Source: an uncultured Bacteroides sp.
GTDB lineage: Bacteria; Bacteroidota; Bacteroidia; Bacteroidales; Bacteroidaceae
Direction of reading: 5' to 3'
Assembly: GCF_910586915.1 (NCBI RefSeq)
Contig: NZ_CAJULN010000057.1
Coordinates: 1 to 14,876, forward strand
Length of the DNA stretch: 14,876 nucleotides
In this document: positions 5,051 to 11,400 of the stretch, piece by piece
How the letters are laid out: each line of letters opens with the position of its first letter
How positions within the stretch are numbered: the stretch's first letter is position 1
Translations under genes and position numbers: made by a program
Notes under the pieces: model-generated
Told to the model about the DNA's origin: nothing
The model's input: only the letters and a program-made list of their open reading frames with translations
The model's database searches: none

Positions 5051-5554
5051 CTATAATCTATATTTTACAATACCCACAATACTTGATTCTTTATGATTTC
5101 GAGTCGAGTTTTTTCTTTCTCCATTATCGTCATAACGATAAGTAGCTAAATCTCCTCCATCATATCTATCAAATATCCGTATTTTATAAATATCATTATC
5201 TGTTAAATGAATCAGCAGAATATCTCCTTGTTTTATCTGATTACGTATAGAATCTTTTCTATTTATTTTCTTAACTAAAAGTTGCGCGCCCGATTCGATA
5301 TGTTTAGGCTTCATACAATTTCCTTTTACGACAATTCGCATCATTCCGGATGTATCTACTTTCTGACCGTCAGCATTCAGTACAATTCGATGTTTATCGT
5401 AAAAAGAAAGTTCTTTCAACCTCTTGGCATCTGTCGCCATTGCAGGGCCCGCTTCAACACATTGGACAAACTCTTGTTTTCCAGAGACAATATTGAAGTA
5501 TGCGTACATTGCAACAGCAATAAATAATATCATTAAAAAATAAACTGTTTCCAT
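5051..5554 (-). CDS. Membrane-anchored S24/S26 peptidase-like protein with Cys nucleophile position
   Basis: 167 residues. One N-terminal membrane helix (about 4-22), then a soluble domain. VVKGNCMKP (75-83) sits where LexA and signal peptidase I have GxSMxP, with Cys80 in place of the catalytic Ser. GDILLIHL (110-117) and YKIRIFDRY (123-131) match the following strands, and K124 falls where the catalytic Lys is expected, 44 residues later (LexA 37, signal peptidase about 55). IVGIVKYR ends the domain as in S24 proteins. So the fold is probably S24/S26. It may be a Cys protease, an inactive binder, or a self-cleaving regulator. It follows a four-helix membrane protein by 4 bases in one operon, so the two probably work together. 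Very AT-rich against its neighbours, suggesting transfer. Fold call moderate, activity unknown. Confidence 0.55.
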   Translation of the reverse strand: METVYFLMILFIAVAMYAYFNIVSGKQEFVQCVEAGPAMATDAKRLKELSFYDKHRIVLNADGQKVDTSGMMRIVVKGNCMKPKHIESGAQLLVKKINRKDSIRNQIKQGDILLIHLTDNDIYKIRIFDRYDGGDLATYRYDDNGERKNSTRNHKESSIVGIVKYRL

Positions 5555-5558
5555 ATTA

Positions 5559-6026
5559 TTAATATTCTTCTTGTATAACCATATTATCTATTTTTTGTTC
5601 TTCCATCGATTCTATTTTTATATGAAGCAATATACAGAAAAAGAAAATATGCAGAATCATGGAAAGATTATTTTCACTGATTGGGTAAACATATTGTGAT
5701 AATTCTTTGGCTACATATATTCCCGTATGCAAATAAATTCCCAATAATACAAATACCGCACATAAAACAAGTACTAATAATTTTGTTGTCGTATGTTTAC
5801 CCGCACCAATATAATCAAAGACTACCATTAACAACAAACCTAAATTGACAAGTAAAGAAAGACCACATTGCTGATTTTTACAATATTCATCAACAAATAA
5901 TACATCACTAATTTTCAAAGCATGATGGACTAAAGGCGTATATGTAAATAACACTATTAAAACTAACCACGTTATAGATAAAAAATAGTGTTTATTCTTT
6001 ATTGCCCAATTATTTATTGATTTCAT
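5559..6026 (-). CDS. Four-helix membrane protein of unknown function
   Basis: 155 residues from ATG 6026. Hydrophobic segments near residues 14-34, 54-72, 81-103 and 118-135, with a charged tail ending MEEQKIDNMVIQEEY. One soluble loop contains DEYCKNQQC, two cysteines. No family recognised. A longer frame begins 34 codons upstream at 6128, but the -7 box at 6050-6057 lies inside it and predicts transcription from about 6043, so ATG 6026 is preferred. It is the first gene of a two-gene unit with the S24/S26-like protein, 4 bases apart. A membrane sensor, channel or substrate for the partner is possible; none is shown. Base composition about 30% GC by eye, far below surrounding genes. Confidence 0.72.
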   Translation of the reverse strand: MKSINNWAIKNKHYFLSITWLVLIVLFTYTPLVHHALKISDVLFVDEYCKNQQCGLSLLVNLGLLLMVVFDYIGAGKHTTTKLLVLVLCAVFVLLGIYLHTGIYVAKELSQYVYPISENNLSMILHIFFFCILLHIKIESMEEQKIDNMVIQEEY

Positions 6027-6049
6027 TATCGACCTATTAAATTTATGGA

Positions 6050-6081
6050 CAAAGATACAACAATCTTCTACAAACACAATA
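6050..6081 (-). promoter_or_regulatory. Complete Bacteroides-type promoter of the AT-rich operon
   Basis: Minus strand: -33 element TATTG at 6081-6077, 19-base spacer, -7 box TATCTTTG at 6057-6050. It predicts a start of transcription near 6043 and a 17-base leader to ATG 6026. Confidence 0.65.
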
Positions 6082-6128
6082 AATATTTCGGTTAAAATCA
6101 ATATAATCAGCCGCATTCTTAAAGACAT

Positions 6129-6162
6129 AAAAAAAGTGCCTATACATCAAGTACCGGCACTT
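6129..6162 (-). terminator. Intrinsic terminator for tRNA-Asp
   Basis: On the minus strand AAGTGCC (6162-6156) pairs exactly with GGCACTT (6140-6134) and five T follow (6133-6129). It lies 35 bases past the tRNA 3' end. Confidence 0.75.
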
Positions 6163-6196
6163 ATCAATATTATTAAAAAAAACAACTTTTCCTTTG

Positions 6197-6270
6197 CGGT
6201 GCGTACGGGACTCGAACCCGTGACCCCATGCGTGACAGGCATGTATTCTAACCAACTGAACTAACGCACC
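6197..6270 (-). tRNA. tRNA-Asp (anticodon GTC)
   Basis: 74 nt cloverleaf read on the minus strand from 6270. Acceptor GGTGCGT pairs with ACGCACC, D arm GTTC/GAAT, anticodon stem CATGC/GCATG with loop CTGTCAC (anticodon GTC), T arm ACGGG-TTCGAGT-CCCGT, discriminator G. CCA is not encoded and must be added by nucleotidyltransferase. It lies at the border between the accessory region on the left and housekeeping genes on the right. Confidence 0.96.
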
Positions 6271-6321
6271 TTTATGTAAATCTGTTTATTCTATCAATCG
6301 CATCTCTCTCGATTGCGAGTG

Positions 6322-6353
6322 CAAAGGTAGGTATTTTTTTCAAACCTGCAATA
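6322..6353 (-). promoter_or_regulatory. Promoter of tRNA-Asp
   Basis: Minus strand: TATTG (6353-6349), 19-base spacer, TACCTTTG (6329-6322). Predicted transcription start near 6315, about 45 bases before the mature 5' end. Same spacing as the 6050-6081 promoter. Confidence 0.6.
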
Positions 6354-6402
6354 GCTTACGCATCTTTTTTTGAAAAAAGTGTGTTTTTCGAGAATAATCG
6401 CG

Positions 6403-6410
6403 TACATTTG
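6403..6410 (+). promoter_or_regulatory. -7 box TACATTTG of the aminotransferase gene
   Basis: Exact TAnnTTTG, with a predicted leader of about 22 bases to ATG 6438. Divergent from the tRNA-Asp promoter, with 73 bases between the boxes. Confidence 0.6.
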
Positions 6411-6437
6411 CAGCCATCACATTAAATAGAAAATAGA

Positions 6438-7754
6438 ATGAAAAATACACCAATCGAGCGACATCTGATTGACGAAACCATCAAAGAGTTTCAAATTGTC
6501 GACTTTTCCACGGCTACCATTCGAGAAGTGAAAGCCATCGCTTCAAAAGCCGAAGCCGAATCGGGAGTGAAATTTATCAAGATGGAAATGGGCGTGCCGG
6601 GACTTCCGCCCTCCGCTGTAGGAGTGAAAGCGGAAATCGAAGCGCTGCAAAACGGAATTGCCAGCCTGTATCCCGACATCAACGGACTGCCGGAACTGAA
6701 AAAGGAAGCATCGCGCTTCATCAAAGCCTTTATCGGCATAGAGTTGAACGCGGAAGGATGCGTGCCCGTGACCGGCTCCATGCAAGGCACATTCGCCTCC
6801 TTCCTCACTTGCAGCCAATGCAACGAAGAGAGAGACACCATCCTGTTTATCGACCCGGGATTCCCCGTGCAGAAACAGCAGTTGACAGTGATGGGACAGA
6901 AATACGAAACGTTCGACGTGTACGACTATCGCGGAGAGAGGCTGAAAGAGAAACTGGAGAGTTATCTGAAGAAGGGAAACATTTCGGCGATTATCTACTC
7001 AAACCCCAACAATCCCAGTTGGATTTGCCTGAAAGAAGAGGAGCTGAGAATCATCGGCGAGTTGGCTACACAATACGATGTAATCGTGCTGGAAGACCTC
7101 GCCTACTTCGCGATGGACTTCCGCCAGAACCTCAGCCGCCCGTTCGAACCGCCGTTCCAGCCGTCGGTGGCGCGCTACACGGACAATTACGTGCTGCTCA
7201 TCTCAGGCTCCAAAGCATTCAGCTATGCCGGACAGCGCATCGGCGTGAGCTGCATCTCCGACAAGCTGTATCACCGCACCTATCTGGGACTGACCAAACG
7301 CTACGGGGGCGGCACTTTCGGTACTGTCTTTATCCACCGCGTGCTCTACGCGCTTTCGTCGGGCACGAGCCACTCGGCACAGTTTGCCTTAGCGGCCATG
7401 CTGAAAGCCGCCAACGAAGGAACATACAACTTCCTCGACGAAGTGAAAATATACGGTGAAAGAGCGAAGAAACTGAAAGAAATATTCCTCCGCCACGGCT
7501 TCCGACTGGTATATGACAAGGACCTGGACGACCCCATTGCCGACGGATTCTATTTCACCATCGGATATCCGGGAATGAGCAGTGGCGAATTGGCGAAAGA
7601 GTTGATGTATTACGGCGTCAGCGCCATCTCCCTGGTCACAACGGGAAGCCAGCAGGAAGGATTGCGCACCTGCACCTCCTTTATCAAGGAGCATCAGTAC
7701 GCACAGCTCGACGAGAGAATGAAACTGTTTGCCCAAAATCATCCGACGGCCTAA
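6438..7754 (+). CDS. PLP-dependent class I/II aminotransferase
   Basis: 438 residues, fold type I, the usual length. Transfers an amino group between an amino acid and a 2-oxo acid using pyridoxal phosphate, cytoplasmic. Visible: cofactor Schiff-base lysine K259 in SGSKAFSYAGQRIG, R267 for phosphate binding, SNPNNPSW (188-195) with the conserved Asn, and D220/Y223 in EDLAYFAMD for the pyridine nitrogen and 3'-oxygen. MEMGVPGLPP (49-58) and LYPDINGLPELK (77-88) match the N-terminal region. Substrate cannot be read from sequence; aspartate or aromatic types are possible. Single-gene unit from its own promoter, ending in a shared hairpin. Start ATG is the only good one after the -7 box. Confidence 0.92.
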   Translation: MKNTPIERHLIDETIKEFQIVDFSTATIREVKAIASKAEAESGVKFIKMEMGVPGLPPSAVGVKAEIEALQNGIASLYPDINGLPELKKEASRFIKAFIGIELNAEGCVPVTGSMQGTFASFLTCSQCNEERDTILFIDPGFPVQKQQLTVMGQKYETFDVYDYRGERLKEKLESYLKKGNISAIIYSNPNNPSWICLKEEELRIIGELATQYDVIVLEDLAYFAMDFRQNLSRPFEPPFQPSVARYTDNYVLLISGSKAFSYAGQRIGVSCISDKLYHRTYLGLTKRYGGGTFGTVFIHRVLYALSSGTSHSAQFALAAMLKAANEGTYNFLDEVKIYGERAKKLKEIFLRHGFRLVYDKDLDDPIADGFYFTIGYPGMSSGELAKELMYYGVSAISLVTTGSQQEGLRTCTSFIKEHQYAQLDERMKLFAQNHPTA

Positions 7755-7764
7755 GCCGTCGGAT
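7741..7764. terminator. Perfect 10-bp hairpin with the stop codon in its loop
   Basis: ATCCGACGGC (7741-7750), loop CTAA (7751-7754), GCCGTCGGAT (7755-7764). The stop TAA of the aminotransferase is the loop, and the stop of the converging GNAT gene starts 3 bases beyond (7769-7767). No T run on the plus side; the minus side has ATTTTGGG after a few bases. Likely a shared barrier for convergent transcripts. Confidence 0.65.
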
Positions 7765-7766
7765 GG

Positions 7767-8312
7767 CTATACGTCTTTACCTTTCGGATTTAAGCGTTGC
7801 AGCATCACCGCATCCTTGTACTCCCCTCCTACTCGCAGCCAATTCTTCAGCACGCCGCACTGCACAAACCCGCACGCGGCAAACACCCGCATACACTCTT
7901 CATTGTCCACCGCCACGTGTGCATACAACTGCTCCAGGGAAAGAAAATCAAAAGCATATTCGCAAAGCAACCGCAACGCATCGGTAGCATACCCCTGCCC
8001 GCGATACTCCTTACGGAGAGCTATCCCCACCTCGCCGCGCAAATGGAGAGCGGCAAAGTCGGTGATGTCAATCGTGCCGAGCAGGCAATGGCCGGACTTG
8101 CTTACAATCATCAGCCGCAGTTGCTTGTCGGCAAAGACATCGCACTGCGAACCCTCGATGTACTGCCGCAGCACATAGCGCGAATAGGGAACCGTGAAAT
8201 TACTGATGTCCCACATCGAAGGGTCGTTCTCCATCTCATACATCACCTCCATATCTTCCGGCTCCACGGCACGGAGGTAGATGCGGTCGTTCATTAAAAA
8301 AGATTGTCTCAT
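7767..8312 (-). CDS. GNAT family N-acetyltransferase (RimJ/RimL-like)
   Basis: 181 residues. Transfers an acetyl group from acetyl-CoA to an amine; substrate unknown (protein N-terminus, amino acid or polyamine). The N-terminal IYLRAVEPEDMEVMYEMEND is typical of the RimJ/RimL-like branch. Acetyl-CoA binding loop RGQGYA (104-109) follows strand EVGIALRKEY. VDNEECMRVFAACGF (135-149) is motif B. Start ATG 8312 overlaps the preceding gene's TGA (ATGA), indicating translational coupling; ATG at residue 7 is possible. Third gene of the recR operon. Confidence 0.9.
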   Translation of the reverse strand: MRQSFLMNDRIYLRAVEPEDMEVMYEMENDPSMWDISNFTVPYSRYVLRQYIEGSQCDVFADKQLRLMIVSKSGHCLLGTIDITDFAALHLRGEVGIALRKEYRGQGYATDALRLLCEYAFDFLSLEQLYAHVAVDNEECMRVFAACGFVQCGVLKNWLRVGGEYKDAVMLQRLNPKGKDV

Positions 8313-8767
8313 GCTTCTTTGTCTTGAGAAATGTGAAGTTCGCTACGCAGCCTCTTGTCGCCGGGCAGGCAGAAGAGGGAAGCCGTCAGCCCAATCAGCA
8401 TACAAAGATTGCCCGTGTTGCTCAACGTGAGGTAATAGCACAGCAGATTCACCACAATGGCAACTTCGAGTATGCCCAACCGCACGATGCTCCACTGCAC
8501 ATAACGCCTGAGCGCAAGCGTTATCGTCAGATGGTCGATTTTGTTTTTCAGCACCAGGCTGAATATCTTCAGCGAAAGCGGTACGCAGAGCGCCGTCAGC
8601 AAAATACCGGCAGTCTCGAAGTAATAAGTGGCCTGCACATTGCCCTCCATCGCTCCTACGGGAAGCAATTCAAACTCCCCCGCCCCAAGCAGAAAGGCTG
8701 GCAATACCCAAAAGAAAATATAACTGATATTCAAAATTCTGACAGCACGCTTTATCTGTTCTTCCAT
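8309..8767 (-). CDS. Four-helix membrane protein, conserved hypothetical
   Basis: 152 residues. Hydrophobic segments about 12-30, 50-72, 95-115 and 118-135; basic short loop IDHLTITLALRRYVQ between the second and third; charged C-terminus. No catalytic motif and no recognised function. ATG 8767 has AGGAACGG a few bases upstream. It lies 31 bases after recR and overlaps the GNAT gene by 4 bases, so it is cotranscribed with both. I recall this recR-linked position in Bacteroides genomes, but the link to DNA repair is only positional. Confidence 0.8.
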   Translation of the reverse strand: MEEQIKRAVRILNISYIFFWVLPAFLLGAGEFELLPVGAMEGNVQATYYFETAGILLTALCVPLSLKIFSLVLKNKIDHLTITLALRRYVQWSIVRLGILEVAIVVNLLCYYLTLSNTGNLCMLIGLTASLFCLPGDKRLRSELHISQDKEA

Positions 8768-8798
8768 GTCCGTTCCTGATTTCTGGTAAATAAATGGT

Positions 8799-9416
8799 TT
8801 ATATGGTTCCGGTGAAAACCGTCCGGTTCACAATGCTACGCCCCAAAGTCACCTCGTCGGCATATTCCAACTCGTCGCCCACGGAGATACCCCGCGCAAT
8901 CACACTGAGCTTCACACCCGACTTCTCCAACTTGCGGTAGATGTAAAAGTTGGTCGTATCTCCCTCCATCGTGGTGCTCAGGGCGAGAATCACCTCTTTA
9001 ATACCGCCTTCGGACACCCGCCGCACCAGGCTCTCTATCTGAAGGTCGCTCGGCCCCACTCCGTCCATCGGAGAAATGACACCGCCCAAGACGTGATACA
9101 GCCCCCTGTATTGTTGGGTCGCCTCCACCGCCATGACGTCGCGGATGTTCTCCACCACACAAACGGTAGACGGGTCGCGCTGCGTATTGGCACAAATCTG
9201 GCAAGTCTCGGTATCGGATATATTGTGGCATACTTTGCAATATTTCACCTCACGCTTTAATGTGATGATGGAGCTTCCGAACGCTTCCACCGTCGCCGCA
9301 TCCTGGCGGAGCAGGTGCAGGACCAGCCGCATCGCCGTCTTGCGCCCGATACCCGGTAGTTTGGAAAACTCGCCCACTGCCTTTTCGAGCAGCACGGAAG
9401 GATATTGTTTATTCAT
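8799..9416 (-). CDS. recR: Recombination protein RecR
   Basis: 205 residues, the normal family length. Works with RecO and RecF to load RecA on single-stranded gaps. Visible: helix-hairpin-helix LPGIGRKTA (20-28), four-cysteine zinc site C60-x2-C63 and C72-x2-C75, Toprim domain from VCVVENIRDVMAVE (85-98), and the C-terminal YADEVTLGRSI element. A start two codons earlier would be TTG 9422; ATG 9416 gives the common MNKQYPS and is preferred. First gene of the operon with the membrane protein and GNAT; divergent from engB. Confidence 0.97.
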   Translation of the reverse strand: MNKQYPSVLLEKAVGEFSKLPGIGRKTAMRLVLHLLRQDAATVEAFGSSIITLKREVKYCKVCHNISDTETCQICANTQRDPSTVCVVENIRDVMAVEATQQYRGLYHVLGGVISPMDGVGPSDLQIESLVRRVSEGGIKEVILALSTTMEGDTTNFYIYRKLEKSGVKLSVIARGISVGDELEYADEVTLGRSIVNRTVFTGTI

Positions 9417-9450
9417 AGACAATAATTGCTTTTCTATCGATATTTTGGCG

Positions 9451-9458
9451 CAAAGATA
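9451..9458 (-). promoter_or_regulatory. -7 box TATCTTTG of the recR operon
   Basis: Minus strand 9458-9451, exact consensus. Predicted transcription start near 9444, a leader of about 28 bases to ATG 9416. No clear -33 TTG. Confidence 0.55.
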
Positions 9459-9490
9459 AGGATTATTGTTTTAATAGCTGCAAAAAATGC

Positions 9491-9498
9491 TACCTTTG
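9491..9498 (+). promoter_or_regulatory. -7 box TACCTTTG of engB
   Basis: Exact consensus, with TTTT (9469-9472) 18 bases upstream as a possible -33 element. Back to back with the recR promoter, 32 bases between the boxes. Confidence 0.6.
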
Positions 9499-9543
9499 CA
9501 GGAGTTTGGACAGATGACAATATAATACAAGCAAAGAAGAAAA

Positions 9544-10146
9544 ATGGAAATAACAAGTGCAGAATTTGTAATCAGCAATACGGACGTGAAGAAATGTCCG
9601 GCAGGAACTCTCCCCGAATACGCCTTCATCGGCCGCTCCAACGTGGGCAAGTCCAGCCTTATCAATATGCTTACCAACCGGAAAGGACTGGCAATGACCT
9701 CCGCCACCCCGGGAAAAACCATGCTTATCAATCATTTCCTGATTAATAAGAACTGGTATCTCGTCGACCTTCCGGGATACGGGTACGCCCGGCGCGGACA
9801 GAAAGGCAAAGACCAGATACGTACCATCATCGAAGACTATATCCTGGAACGCGAGCAGATGACGAACCTCTTCGTCCTCGTCGACAGCCGCCTGGAACCG
9901 CAGAAAATAGACCTCGAATTCATGGAATGGCTGGGAGAAAACGGTATCCCCTTCGCCATCATCTTCACCAAAGCCGACAAACTGAAGGGAGGACGGCTGA
10001 AAACGAACATCAGCCTCTACCTGCGCGAACTGGGCAAGCAGTGGGAAGAGCTTCCTCCCCATTTTATATCTTCTTCGGAAAACCGCACCGGACGTATGGA
10101 AATACTCGGCTACATCGAGCATATAAACAAGAATCTCAATATTTAA
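9544..10146 (+). CDS. engB: Ribosome biogenesis GTPase EngB (YsxC/YihA)
   Basis: 200 residues, usual length. Small GTPase needed for 50S subunit assembly, cytoplasmic. Visible: G1 GRSNVGKS (30-37), G2 Thr in ATPGKT (54-59), G3 DLPG (75-78), G4 TKAD (142-145), G5 SSS (176-178), and the family's DLPGYGYARR. All GTPase motifs are intact. ATG 9544 follows aagaagaaa. Its stop overlaps a possible ATG (TAATG) of the next gene, so the two are cotranscribed. Confidence 0.97.
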   Translation: MEITSAEFVISNTDVKKCPAGTLPEYAFIGRSNVGKSSLINMLTNRKGLAMTSATPGKTMLINHFLINKNWYLVDLPGYGYARRGQKGKDQIRTIIEDYILEREQMTNLFVLVDSRLEPQKIDLEFMEWLGENGIPFAIIFTKADKLKGGRLKTNISLYLRELGKQWEELPPHFISSSENRTGRMEILGYIEHINKNLNI

Positions 10147-10163
10147 TGAAACAGAGAACGAAC

Positions 10164-10763
10164 ATGAAAAAGAACTTTCTATCACTCTCCCTCTTAGTAG
10201 CACTGATGTTGACAGCTACCACCGCCCAAGCACAGTCGTGGTCGGACTTATTCAACAAGGACAACATCTCAAAAGTAGTGAACGCCATCACCGGAAACGC
10301 CCAATCCATCGACATGACAGGAACCTGGAACTATCAAGGCTCTGCCGTAGAGTTCGAATCAGACAACCTGCTGATGAAAGCCGGAGGAGCCGCCGCAGCT
10401 ACAATGGCAGAGAACAAACTGGACGAACAGTTGAGCAAAATAGGTATCAAGGAGGGACAGATGAGCTTCACCTTCAACGCCGACAGCACATTCACCAGCA
10501 CGGTGGGAAAGAAGAAACTGAGCGGAACCTACTCCTACAACGCTTCGACCAAGCAAGTAGACCTGAAATACCTCAAACTACTGAATCTGCACGCAAAGGT
10601 AAACTGCACCTCAAACTCGCTGGAACTGCTGTTCAAATCGGACAAGTTGCTGAAACTGATGGCTTTTATCGGCAGCAAAAGTAATAGCACGGCACTGAAG
10701 ACTGTCAGCTCACTGGCCGACAATTACGACGGAATGATGTTGGGATTCCAACTGGAGAAATAG
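10164..10763 (+). CDS. DUF4923 secreted protein
   Basis: 199 residues. Sec signal peptide (1-23) ending AQA before QSW. The mature part, with WSDLFNKDNISKVVNAITG, MTGTWNYQGSAVEFESDNLL, a small-residue helix AGGAAAATMAENKLDEQL and alternating strands, matches DUF4923 of Bacteroidales. The strand-rich second half suggests a lipocalin-like barrel, which is inference. Periplasmic. ATG 10164 gives the classic MKKNF signal; ATG 10146, six codons upstream and overlapping the engB stop, is possible through coupling. Cotranscribed with engB. Confidence 0.85.
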   Translation: MKKNFLSLSLLVALMLTATTAQAQSWSDLFNKDNISKVVNAITGNAQSIDMTGTWNYQGSAVEFESDNLLMKAGGAAAATMAENKLDEQLSKIGIKEGQMSFTFNADSTFTSTVGKKKLSGTYSYNASTKQVDLKYLKLLNLHAKVNCTSNSLELLFKSDKLLKLMAFIGSKSNSTALKTVSSLADNYDGMMLGFQLEK

Positions 10764-10824
10764 CAAAAACAAGGCGTTTAATACTATTTCGCACTCCGGA
10801 GAGCGTATTTAAGGGAAAAAGCAT

Positions 10825-10832
10825 TATCTTTG
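10825..10832 (+). promoter_or_regulatory. -7 box TATCTTTG of the DUF1573 gene
   Basis: Exact consensus. Predicted leader of about 22 bases to ATG 10861. The -33 element is not obvious. Confidence 0.6.
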
Positions 10833-10860
10833 CCGCTTGTAATCAAAAAAGAGAAGGAAT

Positions 10861-11256
10861 ATGAAAAAGATACTTTTTTTAATGACTTTATTAGTGATGG
10901 GGGTAAGTCTTGCATTTGCACAGACAAAGGCGGACGTCAAGTTTGACAAGACGACTCACGATTTCGGCAAGTTCTCAGAAAACAATCCCGTGGTGAACTG
11001 TACGTTTACCTTCACCAACATCGGTGATGCTCCTTTGGTTATCCACCAGGCGGTAGCCTCTTGCGGATGCACCGTACCCGAATACACAAAGGAACCTATC
11101 ATGCCGGGCAAAAAGGGAACCATCAAGGTGACTTACAACGGAACGGGCAAATATCCGGGACACTTCAAAAAGTCGATTACCCTGCGCACCAACGCCAAAA
11201 CGGAAATGATAAGGTTATACATCGAAGGGGATATGACACCTAAAGACACCAAATAA
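10861..11256 (+). CDS. DUF1573 secreted protein
   Basis: 131 residues. Signal peptide 1-20 ending AFA before QTK. The mature part is one Ig-like (ASH-like) domain with the family signature FDKTTHDFGKF, FTFTNIGDAPLVI, VASCGCTVPEY (CGC at 68-70) and PGKKGTIKVTYN. DUF1573 proteins are common in Bacteroidetes and their function is unknown; they are thought to be periplasmic or surface proteins. Single-gene unit with its own promoter and a strong terminator. Confidence 0.93.
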   Translation: MKKILFLMTLLVMGVSLAFAQTKADVKFDKTTHDFGKFSENNPVVNCTFTFTNIGDAPLVIHQAVASCGCTVPEYTKEPIMPGKKGTIKVTYNGTGKYPGHFKKSITLRTNAKTEMIRLYIEGDMTPKDTK

Positions 11257-11275
11257 GAAAAAACATACTTTAGAT

Positions 11276-11306
11276 AAAGGAGAATCTTCCGATTCTCCTT
11301 TTTTTT
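11276..11306 (+). terminator. Strong intrinsic terminator
   Basis: AAAGGAGAATC (11276-11286), loop TTCC, GATTCTCCTTT (11291-11301), continuing as T to 11306. A perfect 11-bp stem and T run, 20 bases after the DUF1573 stop. Confidence 0.9.
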
Positions 11307-11400
11307 GTTTACTTTGAGCACGAAAACGTAAATCAGCGTGAGTTTTGATAGAAACAAATTACGCAAACAACACAGTAACAAATTATAAATTTATAAAACC

